In this document: one piece after another, positions 41,420 through 52,728 of the stretch
Layout of the letters: each line of letters begins with the position of its first letter
How positions within the stretch are numbered: position 1 is the first letter of the stretch
Assembly (NCBI RefSeq): GCF_002245785.1
Contig: NZ_NNCE01000006.1
Span: 23,976 to 87,975, forward strand
From: Mycoplasma testudineum
GTDB taxonomy: Bacteria; Bacillota_I; Bacilli_A; Mycoplasmatales; Metamycoplasmataceae
Direction: 5' to 3'
DNA length: 64,000 nt
Translations under genes and position numbers: made by a program
The notes under the pieces: model-generated
The model's database searches: none
What the model was told of the DNA's origin: nothing
The model's input: only the letters and a program-made list of their open reading frames with translations

Positions 41420-44243
41420 TCAACATTCCTTTTAAGAACTGACCTGTGTAAGATTTATCAACTTTGGCTACTTCTTCTGGAGTTCCTTGAGCAATAATAT
41501 TACCACCGTGAACTCCACCACCTGGACCTAAATCGATAATATGATCTGCTGATTTAATCATATCCAAATTATGTTCAATTACTACAACAGTATCGCCGCC
41601 ATCAACTATTCTATTAATTATTGTCAATAACTTTTGAACATCATAAGAATGTAAACCTGTTGTTGGTTCATCAAGAACATATATTGTTTTACCAGTAGCT
41701 TTTTTAAGTAAGTGACTTGCTAATTTAATTCTTTGCGCTTCACCACCAGAAAGAGTTGTTGATGATTGACCTAATTTAACATAGCCCATTCCAACATCAT
41801 ACAAAGTTTGCAATTTAAATAATGTTTTAGGACGGTTTACAAAAAATTCTAAAGCTTCTTCAACAGTCATGTCTAAAACATCACTAATGTTTTTATGGCG
41901 ATATTTTATTTCTAATGTTTCGTAATTATAACGCTGTCCTTCACAATGATCACATGTAACATAAACATCAGGTAAAAAGTGCATTTCAATTTTTAATTGA
42001 CCATCACCATTACATTTATCACACCTTCCGCCATCGACGTTAAAACTAAATCTACCTTTAGCATAACCTCTTGCTCTAGCTTCTTCTACATTTGCAAAAA
42101 TATCTCTGATATCATCAAAAACACCAGTATATGTAGCAGGATTACTTCTAGGCGTTCTACCAATTGGAGATTGAGATACATCAACAATTTTATCAATATA
42201 AATTAAGCCTGTCATTTCGGTATGTAAGCCACTTTTAACTGTACTTCTTGAAATTATTTCTTGAATTCCTTTAACTAAAATATCATTAACTAAAGTTGAT
42301 TTACCACTTCCAGATACACCTGTTACTGCTACAAATTTGTTTAAAGGAATTTTAACTGTAAGATTTTTTAAATTGTTTTCTCTAGCACCTTTAATAGTTA
42401 CATAATTACCACTGCCTTTGCGGCGTTTTTTTGGAACTTCAATTTTAAGTTTTTGGCTTAAATATTGACCAGTAATTGATTCAGGCACATTCATAATTTC
42501 TTCAATAGTTCCTTGAGCAACTACTTCGCCACCATGTTTACCTGCTAGAGGTCCAATATCAACAATGTAATCTGCAACACGCATTGTATCTTCATCATGT
42601 TCTACAACAATTAATGTATTACCTAAATCCACCATGTCTTTTAATGTTTTAATTAATTTTAAATTATCTTTTTGGTGTAATCCAATTGATGGTTCATCAA
42701 GAACATATAAAACACCAGTTAAGTGAGAACCTATTTGAGTTGCCAATCTAATTCTTTGTGCTTCTCCACCAGAAAGAGTTTCGGCTTTTCTTATTAAACT
42801 TAAATAATCTAAACCTACATCAACTAAAAACCCTAATCTGTTAGTTAATTCAGAAATTATAAGTTTTGATATTTCAGTTTGTGTATTATCTAAGTTTAAA
42901 TTGATTATTGTATCTAATGCATCTTCAATTGACATTTTTGAATAATCATCTATATTTTTATTGTCAATTTTTACTGCTAAAGCATGTGTATTTAAACGAG
43001 CACCTTTACAATGTTGACATTCAGCTTCTGACATATATTTTCCAAGATATGTTCGAATTGCATCACTTGTAGTTTCATAATAACGGCGGTCTATTTTAGT
43101 TAGAATACCTTCAATAGTTTTAGTTCTTCTATAAGTTTGTCCTGCATCACTTTGTAATGAATAATATATTTCTTCGTTAGAACCATATTTAATTATGTCT
43201 AATGATTTTTTTGTATATTCTCTAATTGGAACATTAGTTCTAATTTTATAATGATTTAACATCGCTGCGAATTCTTGTCATTCTAAATTAGATGAGTTAA
43301 CTGTATTTTGAAAATATTTAATAGCTCCAGCATCAATTGAAATATCCTTATTTGGAACTAATAATTCTCAGTCTGTTTTTAATTCAGAACCTAGACCTTT
43401 ACAAAAATCACACATACCGTATGGACTATTAAAACTAAAAAGTTTAGTCTCAATTTTAGGCATTTCAAAATCGCCATAAGGACAGCTATGTAATTTTGAA
43501 AATGTTTTAATTTCTTTGGTATCACTATTTTCAATTTTGATAATACCCTTTCCATGTTCTAAAGCCACTTCAATTGCTTCAACAATTCTGCTTCTAGATT
43601 CTTCATTTAAAACAATTCTATCGATAACAATATCGATAACATGCTTTTTATTTTTTTCTAATTCGATATTATCATCAAGTGAAAGAATAGTGCCATTAAC
43701 TTTAACTCTTAAAAAAGATTCTTTTCTTAGTTTTTCAAACAATTGTTGATGAGTACCTTTTTCACCATCAACTAATGGAGCAAGGATAATTATTCTTGAA
43801 TCATTTTTTAATTCAAAAATAGCATCAATAATATCTTTTGTCTTTTTACCTTGAATTTCAATTTTATGTACTGGACAATGCGGAATTCCAATTCTTGCAA
43901 AAAACAATCTTAAATAGTCATGAATTTCAGTTACAGTTCCAACAGTAGAACGAGGATTATTGTGCGTTGTTTTTTGTTCGATACTTATAGCTGGTGATAA
44001 ACCATCAATTGAATCAACATCTGGCTTTTTTGTGTTACCCAAAAACTGACGTGCATATGAAGATAATGAATCGACATATCTTCTTCTTCCTTCTTCATAA
44101 ATTGTATTAAATGCCAATGAAGACTTACCACTTCCAGATAAACCCGTAAAAATAATTAATTTATTTTTTGGTATAGTAAGATTAACATTTTTTAAATTAT
44201 TTTCTCTTGCACCTTTGATGCGTAATTCATTGTTAAATTTCAT
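41406..44243 (-). CDS. uvrA: Excinuclease ABC subunit A
   Basis: Damage-recognition ATPase of nucleotide excision repair. 945 residues with UGA Trp codons. Two ABC modules: Walker A GLSGSGKSSLAF near residue 33 and GVSGSGKSTLVND in the second half; signatures LSGGEAQRIRLATQIG and LSGGEAQRIKLASHL. Zinc modules are C-x2-C (CPYG...CDFC, AECQHCKGAR) and CDKCNGDGQ with CDHCEGQR. A TATAAT lies eight bases before the ATG, so the mRNA has almost no leader. First gene of uvrA-hprK-lgt. Confidence 0.97.
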
Positions 44244-44307
44244 AGTAATTAATTATATTATCTTATTAGTAATATTTTTCAATACAGCGATTATTTTATA
44301 AAATTAT

Positions 44308-45456
44308 TTATTTATAAAAAACTGTAAAAGTTATGCTGAAACGGTCACAAACATAAAATTTATCTCCATATTTTGATATTAGTTTTTTAAACTTTTTATT
44401 TGAGTAATTCAAGATATTGTTTTTACGCAAATAAATTAAAAGATTCGGATAAAGATTATTTTCAACAATTCGTCTATTTAATTCATACTTTTCAAATTTG
44501 TCAAATTTGTCATAATGAGTTATTGTTATTTTGTCATAAAAGATTTCGATAGTTGGACTATTATTTGCAAAGTCGTAATAATCATTATTTAAAATTGAAT
44601 TTTCAATTAATTCATTTAATAAATTTGGCTCATTAACTTGATCTCACAAGTTTGACAAAATACTTTTAACTTCAAATAACAATAGTGGAAGCGATAAATT
44701 TTCGACTATTGTTTTATTGTGGTTATATTTATCATTTAATTTATTTGTAAAATTGTTTATTACAACTTTGGCGCTTGATTTATCACTAAGTAAATATGAT
44801 TCATAATTTCAATAATTCAAACCAGGCACAACAAATCCTTCTTCATATAATGATTTTTTTATAAATTCTTTATATTTCATTTGAGGGCTAATCAAATTAT
44901 AAAGTTGTTGAAATGCAAGGTACGGAATAGGGCTATTTAAATATTGAAAATTGATTTCTTTTTGTCTAATTTGTCTAAGCTGTTCAATTTCTTGAAAATT
45001 TAATGATCTTGTTTGACTTCCACCACGCAAATAATACTTGATTTCTTCACCAGCCTGTGGTTTTATCCCGTATACTAATTCGGTAACTCTTCGACTTTTA
45101 AGTTCTATTACAAAGGGATTTTTTGAAATAACATTAATCGAATAGTAATAAGGCAATAATTCTGGTGTAATTCTTTTTTGTATCTCCTCAGCGATAAATA
45201 TTACCGTTCTATCAACGCATTTTTCAATTGAATTTAAGCAAATATGAATTTCATTCACATTTGTAGTTAGTGAACTTTGACTATTAAAATATTGCAATCC
45301 TACGGCAACACCATTATCATTGACACCAAAATAAATAGATCCTTCTTTTCCACTATTTAAATAGCCTACAAGTGTTTTAAGTCATTTTCGTGACGATACT
45401 GGTAGTAACATTTTGAATTCTGAATCTTGGTCTTCTGATTTATTAAATTGAAACAT
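44308..45456 (-). CDS. AlbA_2 (Schlafen-type) domain protein
   Basis: 382 residues. N-terminus: SEDQDSEFKMLLP, then WLKTLVGYLNSGKEGSIYFGVNDNGVAVGLQ, the E..EFK...K..AFxNt.GG.iyiGV.D.G pattern of the AlbA_2/divergent AAA-4 domain, which binds nucleic acid in other proteins. The middle (about 60-200) continues this domain type (YYLRGGSQTRSLNFQEIEQL); the C-terminal 180 residues are charged and not recognised. Function is unknown; regulators, nucleases and defence proteins share this domain. A -10 box lies six bases before its ATG. Divergent from the sugar ABC transporter. Confidence 0.75.
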
Positions 45457-45462
45457 ATTTAA

Positions 45463-45468
45463 ATTTTA
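45463..45468 (-). promoter_or_regulatory. -10 box of the AlbA_2 gene, six bases before the ATG
   Basis: TAAAAT on the minus strand, TTAAAT, then the ATG at 45456. No ribosome-binding site. Back-to-back with the leaderless promoter at 45510. Confidence 0.58.
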
Positions 45469-45509
45469 CTCTACATAAATTTGTGAACTCAATTATTTTT
45501 TATTATACG

Positions 45510-45515
45510 TATAAT
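45510..45515 (+). promoter_or_regulatory. -10 box of the sugar-type ABC operon, six bases before the ATG
   Basis: Perfect TATAAT, TAAAAT as spacer, then the ATG at 45522. No ribosome-binding site. Confidence 0.62.
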
Positions 45516-45521
45516 TAAAAT

Positions 45522-46715
45522 ATGCTATCTAACAATTTGATGTCAATTGAAAATTTAAAATTTTCTTACAAAAAAGATTCAATTTTAAATATCGAAAATA
45601 TAGAAATACCTAAATCAAAAATAATTACAATTGTAGGTCCATCAGGAAGCGGTAAAACTACATTACTAAAAATAATAGCCGGTCTACTAAATTCAGATAC
45701 TGCTTCGTTTAATTATTCGGATTACTTTTCAAAATCCAATATTGGTTTTGTTTTTCAGGATTCTCAACTTTACGAACAAATTAGTGTTAAAAAAAATATA
45801 TTTCTTTCTGCTTATAATTCAATTGAATTTCAATTATCTTTTTTAGAAGATAGATACCTTAATTTTCTAAACAAAAACAAATTAAAGTCGATAAATGAAA
45901 TTGAAAAAATGTTTGAAAATAAATTTAGTGTTATTTCTAAAAATAGTAATAATCTTCTTTTAATCTTTAAAATAAAACTATTATTTTTACTTTCGAAAAA
46001 ACTAGCAAAAAAACCTAAGTTAATTTTTAAATTTATTGCAGAAATAAAAATTAAAAAAAATATCAATGAAAGAATTGAAGAAATTTTGAAAATTTTAGGA
46101 ATTCATAATATCAAAAACAAAAAAGCAAATGAACTTTCAGGCGGACAAAAACAGCGAGTTGCTATTGCAAAATCCTTAATCAAAAATGCAAAGCTATTAA
46201 TTATGGATGAACCATTTGCTTCATTAGATGAAAACATTAAAGAAGAAGCTAAAAAATTTATTTCTAGTATCCAAAAACAATTTGGTTTCACTCTTTTACT
46301 AGTTACACATGATCAAAATGATGCAATAGAATTAAGCGATAAAATTTTAGTTATGAATCAAGGAAAAATATTACAACAAGATTCTCCGGAAATAATATAT
46401 GAAAAACCAATAACTGAATTTGTAGCTAAATTTATTGGTAAGCCCGAAATCGTTCAATTGAAAAAAAATGAAAATGGTAGCGAATATATAAGAAGCAATC
46501 ATATAAATATAGAACCAAATATTACGGGTAAATATTCAGTTATTCAAACCAAAAATTTAGGGCCAATAAAGAGATTTAAAATTTCAAATGATGAATTTGA
46601 ATTTTTCTATATTTCAAGCAATTTAAATCTTAAAGAAGGCGACAATGTTGATGTTTTTTTTGATAATAGCAAAATTTTAAAATACGATAAATTAGGAAAT
46701 CTTATAAATGCTTAA
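45522..46715 (+). CDS. Carbohydrate-type (CUT1/MsmK-like) ABC transporter ATPase
   Basis: 397 residues: Walker A GPSGSGKTT near residue 42, a Q-loop VFQDSQLYEQ, an insertion of about 85 Lys/Asn/Phe-rich residues, signature LSGGQKQRVAIA, Walker B LLIMDEPFASLDE, H-loop THDQ, and a C-terminal TOBE-like domain typical of MalK/UgpC-type subunits. The insertion sits at the same place as the one in PotA. Overlaps the first permease gene by eight bases. Substrate unknown, probably a sugar or glycerol-3-phosphate. Confidence 0.85.
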   Translation: MLSNNLMSIENLKFSYKKDSILNIENIEIPKSKIITIVGPSGSGKTTLLKIIAGLLNSDTASFNYSDYFSKSNIGFVFQDSQLYEQISVKKNIFLSAYNSIEFQLSFLEDRYLNFLNKNKLKSINEIEKMFENKFSVISKNSNNLLLIFKIKLLFLLSKKLAKKPKLIFKFIAEIKIKKNINERIEEILKILGIHNIKNKKANELSGGQKQRVAIAKSLIKNAKLLIMDEPFASLDENIKEEAKKFISSIQKQFGFTLLLVTHDQNDAIELSDKILVMNQGKILQQDSPEIIYEKPITEFVAKFIGKPEIVQLKKNENGSEYIRSNHINIEPNITGKYSVIQTKNLGPIKRFKISNDEFEFFYISSNLNLKEGDNVDVFFDNSKILKYDKLGNLINA

Positions 46716-47679
46716 ATCTAAAAAAATTTTTTTTGATATTAAAAAATACTTTTTAGTTAATTGAAAATCCGTTGCTTATTTAGCACCAATTTTAATATTT
46801 TTAATAATATTTATTTTGTTAACCATAATCAAATCATATGTAGAATCGTTTAGAGTTTTTTCAGAATTTGACAAAACCCGCTTTAATATCGGAATTGACA
46901 ATTATAAAAATGTTATAGCTGATCCTCAATTTAAATCGGCTATAAGTAATTCGACTTTTTTAATTTTTTTAGTTACACCAATTTCTCTTTTTTTAGGTTT
47001 TTCACTTGCATTATTGTTAAATAGTCTAATTTTTAGATGATCTAAAAATATTTTAATAACTGCTTTTTATTCACAATTTTTTATTTCTTCATTTGCAATA
47101 GGAGTGTCATTTATTTTTTTATTTGGTGAGCAAAATGCTTTTTCGAAAATATTTAACCTCAATATTAGTTTTGGAGTAGGGGAAAATAGTATAGGATTTT
47201 TATGAGTTTATTTTTTATTTCAATTATGAAGATCACTACCTTTTAATTTAGTAATTTTTAGTTTTGCAATTTCCAAAATGAATTTAAAATACAAAACAAT
47301 TTTTATTTTAGATAACATAAGTTTGTGACAAAAAATAAAATATGTTTATTATCACGAAATAAATAAAACATTTTTAAATGTTGCTTATACAAATATTGCT
47401 TTTAGTGCTTTTCTTGTGCCATATGGAATAATTGATTTAGACTTAGATTCACTAAGAGGTCACACTTTGTCTAGTTATATTTTTTCCTATTTAAATCCTC
47501 AAAATTTAAATATTAATTTAGATTTTCAATTAGCATATGCAGCAAGCATAATATCACTTGGTTATATTTTATTTCTTGTGATATTGTTAAATTTCACAAG
47601 ACCTTCTACAATATTATTTTTTATAAATGTAACTAAAAAAATAACCTCAAAATTTAAACATCAGGAGCAACGTGTTTAA
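46708..47679 (+). CDS. CUT1-type ABC transporter permease 1
   Basis: 323 residues, six membrane helices, MalF/UgpA position. The first helix is followed by an extracellular segment with FNIGIDNYKNVIADPQF, a pattern common to MalF-type permeases (G..NY...L.D..F). The EAA loop is weak (LDNISLWQKIKYVYYHEI). Several UGA Trp codons. Coupled to the ATPase upstream and overlapping the second permease by eight bases. Confidence 0.8.
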
Positions 47680-48499
47680 ATATAGTAAGTGAACGAAGGA
47701 ATTTTCTAAAATCCTTATTTTGGTTTTTGTTTTAGTGATTGTTTTATTTCCACTTTATTTTTTACTTGTAACAAGTTTAATGAGTACTGATTTTTTAACA
47801 AGAGGGAAGATTTCATTAATACCAGATGCAGCAAATTTTGAAAATTATTCTAGTATTGTAAATCAAGATTTTTGAGAAGCAACTTCATATTCGATTGCAA
47901 CTTTAGTAACTGTTTTATCTATTAGAATTGTTACGTATATATTAGCTGGTTATGCAATGTCCAAAGCATCTAAATCATTGCGTACTACAGTTTTTATCTT
48001 TTTTATCATAATAAGTTTGGTACCAGAATTTACAATATATTTACCACTCAAACAATTATTAAATTCTTACAATCTCTTAGAAACATCTATTGTTTTTTCT
48101 CTTACAACAACTTCATTTTTTTCATTTTTTTTACTTTTATATGTTTATAAAGCATTCAAAAATATAGATAAAAATAAACTTGATCAATCAAAAATTGACA
48201 ATCTAAGACTTAGACATAAAATTTGATATGTATTTTTACCAAATCTAAAAGTTCCAATATTTTTGATAATACTTTTTACTACCGTCCAATCATGAAATGA
48301 ATACTTATGACCTTTGTATGTATTAAACGGGATAGATAAACAGACAATTAGCTTGTGATTTAAAAATTTAGGACAAACTGGGTTTTCATCATTAATTAAC
48401 ATTCAGGCCGCAGGATCTGTAATATCTTTATCAATCACATTAGTTGCTTATTTAGTATTTTCGCCTTGAATAAACAGAAGAATTTCGCAAATCGTATAA
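47672..48499 (+). CDS. CUT1-type ABC transporter permease 2
   Basis: 275 residues, six membrane helices, MalG/UgpE position. The C-terminal part reads VQSWNEYLWPL, a strong MalG-type signature, and GYAMSK matches the third-helix pattern. GTG start at 47672 with AGGAG upstream, overlapping the stop of permease 1. No substrate-binding lipoprotein follows in this operon. Confidence 0.82.
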
Positions 48500-48612
48500 T
48501 TGTCTAATTATTTTGCTCTTACAAATAAAACATTTACTATTATGTTCTTTAATGGCTAAAAAACATTTTTTTGTTATAATGATTAAAAATTCATGTAGAA
48601 AGATTTAATATT

Positions 48613-49461
48613 ATGAATGAAAATAAAAAATTGCCACAAGCAATTAAAATTCAAAATCTTAAATTTCAATATTCAAAAGATAGTGATCTTATTTTAAACA
48701 ACCTAAATTTGGAAATAGAGCAAGGTACTTACAATGTTTTTGTAGGTCAAAATGGTAGTGGAAAATCTACAACAACTAAACTTATAGCAAACGTGCTTAA
48801 ACAATATGATGGGGAAATTGAAATTTTAGGACAATTAAAATCAAAATCCAACGGCAGAAAATTACAAAAAAAAGTTGGAATAGTTTTTGATAATCCTGAT
48901 TTTCAACTTATAGGATCAACAGTTGAAGAAGACATAATTTTTTGTTTAGAAAACTATAATTTCAAGTCTGAATTGATGCCTGACATTGTCCACAATGTAT
49001 TAACCGATGTAAATATGCTTGATTACCGAAAAACTGCACCAGATCAATTAAGTGGAGGCCAAAAGCAAAAAGTTGCATTAGCTACGGTTTTAGCATTTAG
49101 CCCAGAAATAATAATTTTAGATGAAGCATTTTCGATGTTAGATTACAAAAGCAAAAAACAAATTCAAAATATAATTTCCCAACTTCATAAACAAAAAAAC
49201 AGAACAATAATATCTGTGAGTCACGATATGGAAGAATTGGTAAAAGCAGACAACATTTTTATATTCAAAAACGGAAATATTATTGCTAAATTGACATACA
49301 AGGAATTAATAAATAATAAAGATTTACTTTTAGAAAATGGATTAGAATTGCCTTTTTTACCAAACCTGATTAGTGAATTAAAAAATCTAAACATAAATGT
49401 TAAGTCAGATGATTTAAATGTAGAAAGCCTAGCTACACAATTATGTTTAATGCAAAAATAA
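48613..49461 (+). CDS. ecfA1: ECF transporter ATPase EcfA1
   Basis: One of two ATPases of the energy-coupling module that powers vitamin or metal uptake by S components. 282 residues: Walker A GQNGSGKSTT, Q-loop VFDNPDFQLIG (the FQNP/DNP.xQ pattern of ECF ATPases), signature LSGGQKQKVALA, Walker B IIILDEAFSMLD, H-loop SHDME. A TATAAT lies at 48575-48580. The 3' end overlaps ecfA2 by 19 bases. Confidence 0.93.
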   Translation: MNENKKLPQAIKIQNLKFQYSKDSDLILNNLNLEIEQGTYNVFVGQNGSGKSTTTKLIANVLKQYDGEIEILGQLKSKSNGRKLQKKVGIVFDNPDFQLIGSTVEEDIIFCLENYNFKSELMPDIVHNVLTDVNMLDYRKTAPDQLSGGQKQKVALATVLAFSPEIIILDEAFSMLDYKSKKQIQNIISQLHKQKNRTIISVSHDMEELVKADNIFIFKNGNIIAKLTYKELINNKDLLLENGLELPFLPNLISELKNLNINVKSDDLNVESLATQLCLMQK

Positions 49462-50600
49462 ATATTGAAAAATATAGTCAGGAATTAACAAGTGTAATTG
49501 AAAAATTCAATAAATATTTACAAAAAATAAATTCCAAACATTATAAGATTCACCAAAAAATAAAAAAAGTTGCTCAATCAGAACATGACCATCACCATTT
49601 AGATGTATTTCAAAGTCAGATGCTTTTGAATAAATATAAATATTTAAAAAAATGCGAGAAATTAATTAGTTTTGTAGAAAGAAATAATATTCTTTTAGCA
49701 AATAATCAGATGATGAATTTAAATAGTTTATGAGAACATGAATCATTACATTTGCATAGAATTAATTTTTTTTATTTTGATGAACCTAAGAAACCAAATC
49801 ACGTACTTAAAAATATTGAAACAGTAATTAAGCACGAAAAGACAACCGTAATAATGGGTAAAACAGGAAGCGGTAAAAGCACATTAACTCAAATTATGAA
49901 TGGGCTTATAAAACCACAAACAGGTTATTTAGAAAATGGTAATTTCTTTTTATTTGCAAATAAAGATAATTATTATCTTTCTGAATTAAAAAGCAAATTT
50001 GGATTAGTATTTCAATTTCCTGATTATCAGTTATTTTCAAATAATATAGCTGAAGAAATTTTAGCCGGGCCAGTTAATTTAAAATTGGTTCAAAAAAATA
50101 ATTATGCTTATGCGCTTCAATATTTGAAAATGGTTCATTTACCTGAAGATTTATTAAATAGAAGTCCGTTTCAATTATCTGCAGGACAAAAAAGAAGATT
50201 AGCTTTGGCGAGTATATTGGCAAATCAAGTTGAAACATTAATTTTAGATGAACCCAATGTAGGTTTAGATCCTGAAGGTGTAACATGATTAAAACAGATG
50301 ATTGAGCAGTTGAAAACTATGGAAAAAAGAAGAGTTATTATTGTTAGTCATGATATTGATTTTGTTTTAGAAGTTGCAGACGAAATTAAATATTTGGACA
50401 ACGGGCGAATTGTTTATGAAGGAAATCCTTTTGATTTGTTCAATAATAAAGAATTAGTAAGTAAACTTGGAATTGAAATTCCTTCGGTAATAAAAATGCA
50501 AAATGCATTAGCTGAAAAAGGTATGAAACTAGATAATTTACACAATAGGTCAATAAAAGAATTAGCAATGTCAATAAGTCGTAGTATAGGACAAAAATAA
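49443..50600 (+). CDS. ecfA2: ECF transporter ATPase EcfA2 with a long N-terminal extension
   Basis: 385 residues, about 100 more than usual. The ATPase part begins near residue 103 (LHLHRINFFYFDEP): Walker A GKTGSGKST, Q-loop VFQFPDYQLF, signature LSAGQKRRLALA, Walker B TLILDEPNVGLDP, H-loop SHDID. The first 100 residues form a charged coiled-coil with a small His cluster (EHDHHHLD). The ATG at 49443 overlaps ecfA1; no better internal start is visible before the conserved part. Coupled to ecfT by TAATG. Confidence 0.92.
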
Positions 50601-51559
50601 TGCACAGTACTCACGGAAAATATTTATCAACAAATAATTGAGCAGTTAAATTAGATCCAAGACTAAAACTTATTGCAATCATTTTATCAATTGTGTCTGT
50701 GTTTTTAGCTTCAGGTTTATATGCTTTAATTGGTATGCTTATTTTGTTTTTTATAATTATGATTTTAAGTAAAATACCTTGAAAAATTTATCTAACTATT
50801 ATTAAATTTGCAATATTCTTTTTTATCTTTTTAACGCTCATTAATGGTTTTATTTATTTGCCTAATTTGACAGTTGGAAATAGTGTAAATAATGAATCTC
50901 TTGGATCATTTATTTATTCTGGAGGCGGTTCTTATGGCGGTGTTACTTGATACTCATTTAATACTAAAGTTGTAACTAGAGCCACATTTATCACTCTAAG
51001 AATTGTAGTAATTTTAACAATGATGTTGTGATTAACTACAACAACTCAAGCACTAAAATTAACATTAGCTTTTCAGGGAATTTTATCTCCTTTAAAATTT
51101 ATAAAATTCCCGGTTGAAAAGATAAGCTTAATTCTTTCTTTAGCAATTCAAAGCATACCTTTACTAGCAAATGAATTTCATCAAGTAATAAAAGCACAAT
51201 CTGCTAGAGGAATTGATGTTGAATCAAAAAACATTTTTAGAAAAGCAAAAGCACACATTTCTGTAGTTATACCTATGTTTGTAAATGCTTTAAAAAGAGC
51301 TGAAAATTTATCTCAAGCTTTAGAAGCAAAAGGTTATGATTCAACTAGTCCTAGAAGCCATTATCCACGTCAAAAAAACAACTATTATCAGTGACTGGGT
51401 TTAGGCCTCTATATAGCTTTACTAGTATTTGCAATTCTTGCATATTGAAACTTACAATTTGTAAGACCAATACCGGCACAAGCTAATTATTTGTTTATTA
51501 TTGAAAACAATGAATTCTTCAACACAATATGAAAGTGAGATGTACTATTTACTACTTAA
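50600..51559 (+). CDS. ecfT: ECF transporter transmembrane coupling protein EcfT
   Basis: 319 residues. Membrane protein joining EcfA1/A2 to S components. It begins with KLDPRLKLIAIILSIV, typical of EcfT, and carries the two coupling-helix motifs with A-R-G and A-K-G (AQSARGIDVES and ALEAKGYDS). About six membrane helices, many UGA Trp. The start shares a base with the ecfA2 stop. Confidence 0.93.
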
Positions 51560-51560
51560 T

Positions 51561-52721
51561 ATGAATAAATTTATAAAAATTTGATACAAGTTAAAAATTT
51601 CAAAATTAAGTCCATATGTTTATATTTTTGCATTATTTACATTTATTGCATTAGGTGTATTAATTTATGGTTTAGTATATTTTTCTACTTCAGGAACCAT
51701 TAACCATGGTGACCACGTTGATATTAGAGTTGCCTTTATTTGAGATCATAATTCAGTTTTATTTATTTCTCTTGGTATTTCATTAACTATCTCAATGCTT
51801 ATAGCAGATGCAATAGTTTGAATACTAATTTATAAAAATGAAATTTGATGAATTCATGCAATTGTGAATAGTAAATGATATTTGCGTTTAGTAAAAAAAC
51901 GCAAAATTGTTGATACTACTCATCCTCAGTCACAAAATTATCAATTTAAAAAAATTGACATATCAAAACTGGTTTTCGAAAAAATTGAAAAGATTACTTT
52001 TTCAAAAATAATATTTCAGGACTTTTTGGCAACTAGTAAAATGAATAGCAAAGGCGAGACATATAAAATTGCTCTAACAGCAATATTGTTAGGTTTATCA
52101 GTAATTTTATCAATGTTAGAAATACCTGGAATTCCATTGCCGTGAGGTAGTGCATTTATGCTAAGAATATTTGAAACTATGGTTTTAATTTTAGCAATAA
52201 AAATGATAGGTGTTTTATATACATTAATAATTGCAACTAGTTCCCCTTGATTGCACTTTGCTATTCACGCAGTTCATTCACCAATCGATGTAGTTTTTTA
52301 CATGGTGAATAACGTATTAGTGGTTTTTATTTTTTATGCTCTTTACTATTTATTGTTTAGAGCTTCCACTAGATGAGCTTATGAAAAAGATGACAAAAAT
52401 AAAAAGTATTTAGTTAATACTAAAAGTATTATTGTTAGAAAAGTAATTTCACTAACGCTGTTTTCGTTCTTAGCAGCATTAAGTGAAGCATTTGGTTTTT
52501 TGGCAACTTACTTTTTAGTCACCGGTGAATACACTTCAATAGTTCACAAGATTTATTATGATTCACTTGATAATAGAGGTTTAAATAACATAAATAATGC
52601 TGTTGCTTTTATTTCTACATTAAGTGCAATATTTTTAGTTAAATATTTGCTTGAATCATTAATATTTGTTGCTACAGAAAAAAAAATAATATATATCAAC
52701 CGACAATTCGGTTTAGTTTAA
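51561..52721 (+). CDS. ECF S-component-like membrane protein
   Basis: 386 residues. Two hydrophobic segments at the N-terminus (about 17-42 and 65-90) and a soluble basic segment precede the part that resembles an S component: YKIALTAILLGLSVILSML, then LRIFETMVLILAIKMIG and four further helices including a His/Pro-bearing stretch (WLHFAIHAVHSPIDV). It starts one base after the ecfT stop, which is an unusual place for a dedicated S component in mycoplasmas. Substrate unknown; the next gene encodes a His-rich lipoprotein, which hints at a metal (inference). Confidence 0.68.
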
Positions 52722-52728
52722 GGAAAAA

